NCBI GenBank assembly: GCA_009995705.1
Contig: JAADBR010000091.1
Coordinates: forward strand, 1-26,610
Length of the DNA: 26,610 bases
DNA from: Microcystis aeruginosa W13-11
Lineage (GTDB): Bacteria > Cyanobacteriota > Cyanobacteriia > Cyanobacteriales > Microcystaceae
Direction of reading: 5' to 3'
Positions 22,601 to 26,610 of the stretch are shown one piece after another. The notes under the pieces were generated by a model. It ran no database searches. It worked only from the letters and a program-made list of their open reading frames with translations, and was not told the origin of the DNA. The position numbers and the translations under genes are program-made. Within the stretch, counting starts at the first letter, position 1. Every line of letters starts with the position of its first letter.

Positions 22601-23002
22601 TTATTTTTTTGCCAGTTCCTGACCGCGACCGGCGATCGCCCAGAGATAGCTAATTGCTAAGGCCAAAAATGCGAGGGAAATACTTTCTTTGACGATAAAA
22701 ATCCCTAAACTGATCAGGACACAAGGAACGAAGATACTTCCCTGACTGGTTAGGATAGTGGCAATGGTCGGCACGCTGGTCAACCCGTAGGCGATCGCAC
22801 ACCAAACCCCCACCAGAATCAAAAACACGCTGACGATAACGATCAGACTTATGGACGTACAGGAAGCGAGCGCGAGCGCACCCAGCAATCCCAATACCAA
22901 GAAGGATACAAATCCCCGCAGCAATAGCGAATGGAAGGCTTGCCCTGAGCCAAGTCGAAGGGGACGAAACAGCGATCGGATTGACAACAATGATAAATTC
23001 AT
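22601..23002 (-). pseudogene. CadD-like cadmium resistance transporter, 5' part replaced
   Basis: The 133-aa frame holds the C-terminal half of a CadD-type transporter: SLIVIVSVFLILVGVWCAIAYGLT, then VPTIATILTSQGSIFVPCVL, ISLGIFIVKESI and a last hydrophobic helix. Intact members are about 200-220 aa and begin with an N-terminal 'TN.DDI' helix, which is absent here. Instead the frame opens MNLSLLSIRSLFRPLRLGSG, where RLGSGQAF is encoded by a short repeat at 22937-22960. Some hydrophobic sequence (FVSFLVLGLLGALALA) follows. A deletion with repeat insertion is the likely history. The intact paralogue lies directly upstream at 23121. Confidence 0.6.
22937..22960. repeat. Short interspersed repeat (CTTCGACTTGGCTCAGGGCA type)
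   Basis: On the minus strand this reads CTTCGACTTGGCTCAGGGCA followed by AGCC. Sequences of this form, coding LRLGSGQA in one frame, are familiar as dispersed repeats in many environmental and cyanobacterial genomes. Only one copy is visible here. It sits within the 5' part of the truncated CadD gene. Confidence 0.4.
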
Positions 23003-23120
23003 CGGGATTTTCTCGATAAGGTTGATCTAAAGGAGTTCTCGATTATCGCGATCTATTCTCTCTTGCTCAATTCTGACTCCCGTGCGAACCGGAGATTTTC
23101 GATTTTTACAGGGGCCTAAT

Positions 23121-23795
23121 TTACCCACCTGGAATCAACAAGCGATAGGATTCGTTATCGAGAATAATCCGTAGGCCCAACCACATCAGCACGAAGGGGA
23201 AAAGCTTACTCGCGTGACGGCTGAGGATAACCGCGATCCCCGGTAGGCGGGTTAGATTATAGGAGAGAAATAACCAAGTGCAAACAATTAAATAGCAGAT
23301 CGGAATAATTACGGCTAACTGCGCCACGGTACTATTGGCGAATAGGGGAATATAAATCCCGAGATTGTTACCGCCATTGGATATCGTGACCGCGGAAACT
23401 TGATAGGTTTGGCGATCGCTCAGGACTTGACCGGGGGAGAGTCTTCGCGAGGCGAACCCGTGAAATCGGGCGTTTCTTCGCAAATTCACCTTGCGATCTG
23501 CGGTTTCCCTCTCGTTATCGCGATTTAAAGTCACTAAATTTCTCACACCGATGAGGATCGGCAGGATTCCGAGAAGACCGATATAAATCGGCGGGATGAC
23601 TAAGCCGAGTAGAAAACCCACCATACTAACCGATACTAAGGCCGTAAACCCGACTAGCTCACCGACGACAACGTGGACCGGGCGAAAGGTACGATTTACC
23701 TCGCTAAAAAAGCCGGTTAGATAAATATTGTCATCGAAGGTGGTGGCTATGCCAGCGGCCACCCCGATTTTGACGGTTTCGATCAACCAATCCAT
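23121..23795 (-). CDS. CadD-like cadmium resistance transporter
   Basis: The 224-aa protein matches the cadmium resistance transporter (CadD-like) family. The first helix ends in ATTFDDNIYLTGFFSEV (residues 17-33), where FDDN corresponds to the usual N-L-D-D metal motif. GFLLGLVIPPIYIGLLGILP and ISNGGNNLGIYIPLFANST are also characteristic, and two C-terminal helices follow. About six membrane segments are visible. The central cytoplasmic loop contains FASRRLSPGQ, coded by a near-palindromic TTCGCGAGGCGAA at about 23444-23456, which may be another small insertion. The family exports or sequesters cadmium or acts in related cation or amine transport; here the substrate is inferred. It is divergent from an SsuA-like binding protein, with a palindrome between them. 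Confidence 0.8.
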   Translation of the reverse strand: MDWLIETVKIGVAAGIATTFDDNIYLTGFFSEVNRTFRPVHVVVGELVGFTALVSVSMVGFLLGLVIPPIYIGLLGILPILIGVRNLVTLNRDNERETADRKVNLRRNARFHGFASRRLSPGQVLSDRQTYQVSAVTISNGGNNLGIYIPLFANSTVAQLAVIIPICYLIVCTWLFLSYNLTRLPGIAVILSRHASKLFPFVLMWLGLRIILDNESYRLLIPGG

Positions 23796-23857
23796 CCATA
23801 TTACCGCGATCTTTCAAAGGCGGGCGCAATTTCATTTTGAAACTATATCATTTTGAA

Positions 23858-23873
23858 TACATTTATAAATGTA
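23858..23873. promoter_or_regulatory. 16-bp perfect palindrome, candidate operator
   Basis: TACATTTATAAATGTA reads the same on both strands and lies in the 216-nt gap between the divergent CadD-like gene and the SsuA-like gene. Its centre, TTATAA, could also serve as a -10 region. A dimeric repressor such as an ArsR/SmtB-type or LysR-type protein could bind it, but no regulator gene is next to it. Confidence 0.4.
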
Positions 23874-24011
23874 CTTCGTTACACAATCGAGGAGTCGTAG
23901 ATTTCTATAGTATGTAGATAAAACTAATGGCAGCTATGCCGAGGGAGTTGGGAAACTCTTCTCTCTTGTCCCCTTTCCCGACGATAAATCTTGTTTTCTG
24001 CGAGAAATCCT

Positions 24012-25250
24012 ATGCTCCACCATTCGATCAAGTGTCTCTGGAAACCCTGGCGAAATTGCCGGGGAGTTCGTCCCGCAGTGCTTTTTGTGAGCAGCTTGGT
24101 GGGGAGCTTTCTCCTGGCTGGATTTTCCGACACGATCGCCGTCGGTCAAAATTCTCGCTCGGATAACCCGATTCTCAACCTCGTCGATAGCTTTAAATTC
24201 CCCCAGAATACGACCCCCCGGCTATTGGAAACCGTGGGATTATTTATCGCTGGCATTCTCTTCTGTATTGCGATTGATCGCTGGTTCAAGCGCTCAACCC
24301 CCTCTGCTATCACTCCCCTAGCCAAACAAGCGCGGCGGCTAGGAACCCTCAAGATCGGCTACCCTGAAGGCATGACTAATCTGGAAGTTCTCCGCTCCCA
24401 GGCCTTTCTGGAAAGACGCTTAAAACCCTTTGGGGTAACGGTAACGTGGACGAGTTTTCTTTCCGCTTCCTCGCTAATCGAGGCCTTGAGCAACGGAATG
24501 ATCGACTTCTGCGGTGGTGGTGGTACGGCGAGTATTTTCTCCCAAGCGGCGGAACACGTCTTTGTCCGGGTAGCCAAGGAAAAATATACCGCCCCGAAAG
24601 GTCAGGCGATTCTCGTGCCTGAAGATTCGCCAATACAGACCTTGGCGGATTTAAAAGGCAAAAGAATCGCCTTCGATCTAGGTTCGAGCGCCCATTACGT
24701 CCTCATCCGCGCACTGATAAGAGTGAATCTAGAATTAAGCGATATCGAACCGGTGTATGCAACCCAACCGGAAGCGCTGGTGCTTTTCCGTCGCGGAGAG
24801 ATCGACGCTTGGGTGGTCTGGGTTCCCTATTCCCCCACCGAGACGCGCACCTATCCGGGAAGATCGGTGGCCGATCTAGGGAGTATCTTTGGGGAAAACG
24901 CCTCCCTAGAAGTGCCGACCTATTATTATGCGGTTCCCGAATTGGTACGCGATTATCCCGATGTACTGAAGGTGATTTTAGAAGAGGTGAACGAGGCGGG
25001 TGCTTGGGCGAAACAACAGGAGTTAGAGGCGACGAGACGCTTGGCAGCTCACCACGAGATCGATCCAGCGATCATCACTAATCTTGAACAACGGGCCTCT
25101 GAACGTGCCATTATCCCGATCGATGATCGCTCTCTGACGGCCTTACAACACCAAGCTAATATCTTCCGAGACCTGAAGCTGATCCCCCATCGGGTCAATG
25201 TGCGCGACGGAACCTACACCCTACAGACGAAACAAAATTGGACCTATTAA
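24012..25250 (+). CDS. SsuA/THI5-like ABC transporter substrate-binding protein, membrane anchored
   Basis: From the ATG at 24012 the protein has 412 aa; a TTG at 23991 is the other candidate start. Residues 20-45 form one hydrophobic segment and about 75-95 (LETVGLFIAGILFCIAI) a second. From residue 115 comes a periplasmic-binding fold: LGTLKIGYPEGMTNLEVLRS, VTWTSFLSASSLIEALSNGMIDFCGGGG, ILVPEDSPIQTLADLKGKRIAF, SSAHYVLIRAL, ALVLFRRGEIDAWVVWVPY, and VPTYYYAVPE. These follow the aliphatic sulfonate/nitrate/taurine binding protein pattern. Usual members have one cleavable signal or lipobox; the two N-terminal segments are unusual and no permease or ATPase gene is adjacent. DNA here looks richer in GC than the flanking genes. 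The ligand is unknown. Confidence 0.82.
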   Translation: MLHHSIKCLWKPWRNCRGVRPAVLFVSSLVGSFLLAGFSDTIAVGQNSRSDNPILNLVDSFKFPQNTTPRLLETVGLFIAGILFCIAIDRWFKRSTPSAITPLAKQARRLGTLKIGYPEGMTNLEVLRSQAFLERRLKPFGVTVTWTSFLSASSLIEALSNGMIDFCGGGGTASIFSQAAEHVFVRVAKEKYTAPKGQAILVPEDSPIQTLADLKGKRIAFDLGSSAHYVLIRALIRVNLELSDIEPVYATQPEALVLFRRGEIDAWVVWVPYSPTETRTYPGRSVADLGSIFGENASLEVPTYYYAVPELVRDYPDVLKVILEEVNEAGAWAKQQELEATRRLAAHHEIDPAIITNLEQRASERAIIPIDDRSLTALQHQANIFRDLKLIPHRVNVRDGTYTLQTKQNWTY

Positions 25251-25260
25251 CCCGACGGCA

Positions 25261-25310
25261 ATATTTTGGGCATTGGTGGGATTGATGCCGCTACCAAATG
25301 CCCGATTATC
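25261..25310 (+). pseudogene. Fragment resembling the DUF393 gene
   Basis: Positions 25261-25310 match 22333-22382, inside the DUF393 gene, at about 44 of 50 bases. Translated in the same frame it reads ILGIGGIDAATKCPII against ILGIGWIYAATKWPVI. The match begins just after the stop of the SsuA-like gene and stops before a short CCCTA-G-TAGGG hairpin at 25330-25340. It is a decayed remnant of a related gene or a duplication scar. Confidence 0.7.
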
Positions 25311-25357
25311 ACCAGGGTATTTAACTCCCTAGTAGGGTTCTTCTGTTGATGATCTAA

Positions 25358-26610
25358 CTAACTCAACGCTTCAAAATAATCGCGAATTTGGTTACGTCGC
25401 CCGGATTGACGCAGTTTTTGCAACGCTTTCAACTCAATTTTTCGCACCCTTTCCCCAGATAATTCCAAGATGCGACCGATATCAGCCAAGGAATGGGATT
25501 TACCATCGAAAAAACCATAGCGCCATTCAATCACTTCTCGTTCGCGAGTGGTTAAATCTGCCAATAATTCTCTCATATCTCTTTGCAAAGATTCATAGAC
25601 AAGACGATTTTCTGAAGACACTTCTTCGGTTTCCAAAAGGTCTATTAATTCCGTATCTTTTTCCTTACCCACTTTTATTTCTAAGGAAACCGAACGCGGC
25701 ACTGTCATCAACACTTCCCGCACTGCTTCGGGAGTCACAGCTAACTCTTGGGCAATTTCCTCTACGGTCGCAGTGCGACCTCGGATTTGTGAGATTTTCC
25801 GTTGTGCTTTCCTAATTCTGTTGAGTTTTTCGGTAATATGAACCGGTAAGCGAATAATCTGGCTTCGATTTACGATCGCCCTCGTAATTCCTTGACGGAT
25901 CCACCAGTAGGCATAGGTACTAAAACGATAGCCTTTGGTGGGATCAAATTTCTTGACGGCGCGTTCTAAACCCAGGGTTCCCTCTTGAATCAAACCCAAT
26001 AATTCTAAACCGCGATTCTGATATTTTTTGGCCACCGACACCACCAGACGTAAATTGGACTTGATCATCTGTTCTTTGGCACAGGTACCAAGGCTAATAA
26101 TTTCTTCTAATTCCCCCACTTCTAAGCCCGCTAGGTGCGCCCAACGCTGTTTTCCTGCTTTCAAAAGATTTTTTAACTCAGACACGGTGATTTGGGCAGA
26201 AACTGCCCAAGTTTCTAGGGAGAGACGATGGGCTGATCGAGCGGTCAGTTGATCGCAAATCTTAATTAACTTGACAAATTGCTGTACTTGTGCATCACCT
26301 TGTTTAACGGCAGTGGCGCGTAATTTGAGTAAAGACAGATGACGCTGTACCGGTTGCGCTTGTTCAACTTCCTCGTCCCGTTTGAGTAGAGGCACTCTAC
26401 CAATGTCTTGTAGATATAAACGGACTAAATCGGTAGTTGTACGGTTGCTGTAGCTTTTTTGGGGACTAGATACTAAATCATCTTCAGATATAGCTATTTT
26501 CTCATCATATTCTACTAACAAGTGAACATGATCTGGGGCTATCTCTTTAGCCTTAATAATCCAACCTTTATCAGATGCAACCGATTCCAAGATTGTTGCT
26601 AATCTTAGTT
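25358..26610 (-). CDS. sigC: Group 2 sigma factor, SigC type, with N-terminus fused to a TnpA-like fragment (partial)
   Basis: The frame encodes at least 410 aa and is open to the window edge. Sigma-70 regions are in order: 1.2 (TTDLVRLYLQDIGRVPLLKRDEEVEQAQ), 2.1-2.4 (MIKSNLRLVVSVAKKYQNRG; LIQEGTLGLERAVKKFDPTK; FSTYAYWWIRQGITRAI; RSQIIRLPVHITEKLN), region 3 and region 4 (LTTREREVIEWRYG; ELSGERVRKIELKALQKLR). The region 1.2 spacing and the long non-conserved insert resemble SigC, linked in cyanobacteria to stationary phase and nitrogen or carbon responses. In region 4.2 the usual 'SRERVRQIEARAL' reads SGERVRKIELKAL. The first 31 residues from a TTG at 26590 (ending HVHLLVEYDEK) look like an IS200/IS605 transposase, so the native start is unclear. 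It converges with the SsuA-like gene. Confidence 0.85.
   Translation of the reverse strand, partial: LRLATILESVASDKGWIIKAKEIAPDHVHLLVEYDEKIAISEDDLVSSPQKSYSNRTTTDLVRLYLQDIGRVPLLKRDEEVEQAQPVQRHLSLLKLRATAVKQGDAQVQQFVKLIKICDQLTARSAHRLSLETWAVSAQITVSELKNLLKAGKQRWAHLAGLEVGELEEIISLGTCAKEQMIKSNLRLVVSVAKKYQNRGLELLGLIQEGTLGLERAVKKFDPTKGYRFSTYAYWWIRQGITRAIVNRSQIIRLPVHITEKLNRIRKAQRKISQIRGRTATVEEIAQELAVTPEAVREVLMTVPRSVSLEIKVGKEKDTELIDLLETEEVSSENRLVYESLQRDMRELLADLTTREREVIEWRYGFFDGKSHSLADIGRILELSGERVRKIELKALQKLRQSGRRNQIRDYFEALS
26498..26610 (-). mobile_element. IS200/IS605-type TnpA fragment (partial)
   Basis: The translated segment upstream of the sigma domain, in the same frame, reads LATILESVASDKGWIIKAKE then IAPDHVHLLVEYDEK. 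The P-D-H-V-H-L-L-V stretch is the HUH nuclease motif of Y1 transposases, preceded by the usual 'GW.I.A.E...' strand. Similarity stops at EYDEK, so the catalytic tyrosine part is missing here. The 5' part lies beyond the window. Confidence 0.65.

Noticed and set aside
24809..25081. A 90-codon frame inside the SsuA-like gene.
   Set aside because: It is a shadow frame in GC-richer DNA, where stops are fewer; the SsuA-like frame has clear domain motifs.

Overview
The window looks like a chromosomal segment of a unicellular cyanobacterium, most likely Microcystis or a close relative. The evidence is a photosystem I gene (psaM), a cyanobacterial group 2 sigma factor (SigC type), a Ycf29/Rre1-type response regulator, many GCGATCGC (HIP1) octamers, a moderate to low GC level, and spacers full of short palindromes, decayed toxin-antitoxin genes and Uma2 nucleases. 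The species is inferred, not proven. I saw no rRNA, tRNA, CRISPR array or complete insertion sequence.

Layout. 1-2000 (minus strand): an Rpn/DUF2887 nuclease-like gene cut by the window edge, two Uma2 genes and a decayed BrnT/BrnA pair. 2236-5670: lipB, a membrane pentapeptide-repeat protein 1 nt downstream of it, a small secreted cysteine-containing protein, and a DUF39 homocysteine-biosynthesis protein on the other strand. 5874-7468: a SAM methyltransferase and a HupE/UreJ metal permease in one operon. 7644-10458: an AraC-type regulator divergent from an unusual ORF with a 37-residue tandem repeat, then another Uma2 gene and a broken small gene.

10509-17100: the most unusual block. A 916-aa protein fuses a PlsY-like acyltransferase domain to an ATP-binding domain and a phosphohistidine domain, but has no PEP/pyruvate barrel. 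A 718-aa protein keeps the phosphohistidine domain and the PEP barrel, but its ATP-binding half is degenerate. An Rre1/Ycf29-type regulator lies between them on the opposite strand. Together the two proteins carry one full set of PEP-synthase modules.

17895-22520: a four-helix membrane protein of unknown function, a GH15-like glycosidase whose C-terminus is broken by a stop codon and a frameshift, a small membrane/coiled-coil protein, psaM with its terminator, a TerC-family protein and a DUF393 thiol-oxidoreductase. 22600-25250: a more GC-rich cassette with a truncated and an intact CadD-like transporter, divergent from an orphan SsuA-like binding protein. It is followed by a decayed fragment resembling part of the DUF393 gene, so the cassette lies between two related sequences. 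25358-26610: sigC, whose N-terminal reading frame runs into what looks like an IS200/IS605 TnpA fragment and is open to the window edge.

Housekeeping genes (lipB, psaM, sigC, rre1) are thus interleaved with accessory genes at several stages of decay.
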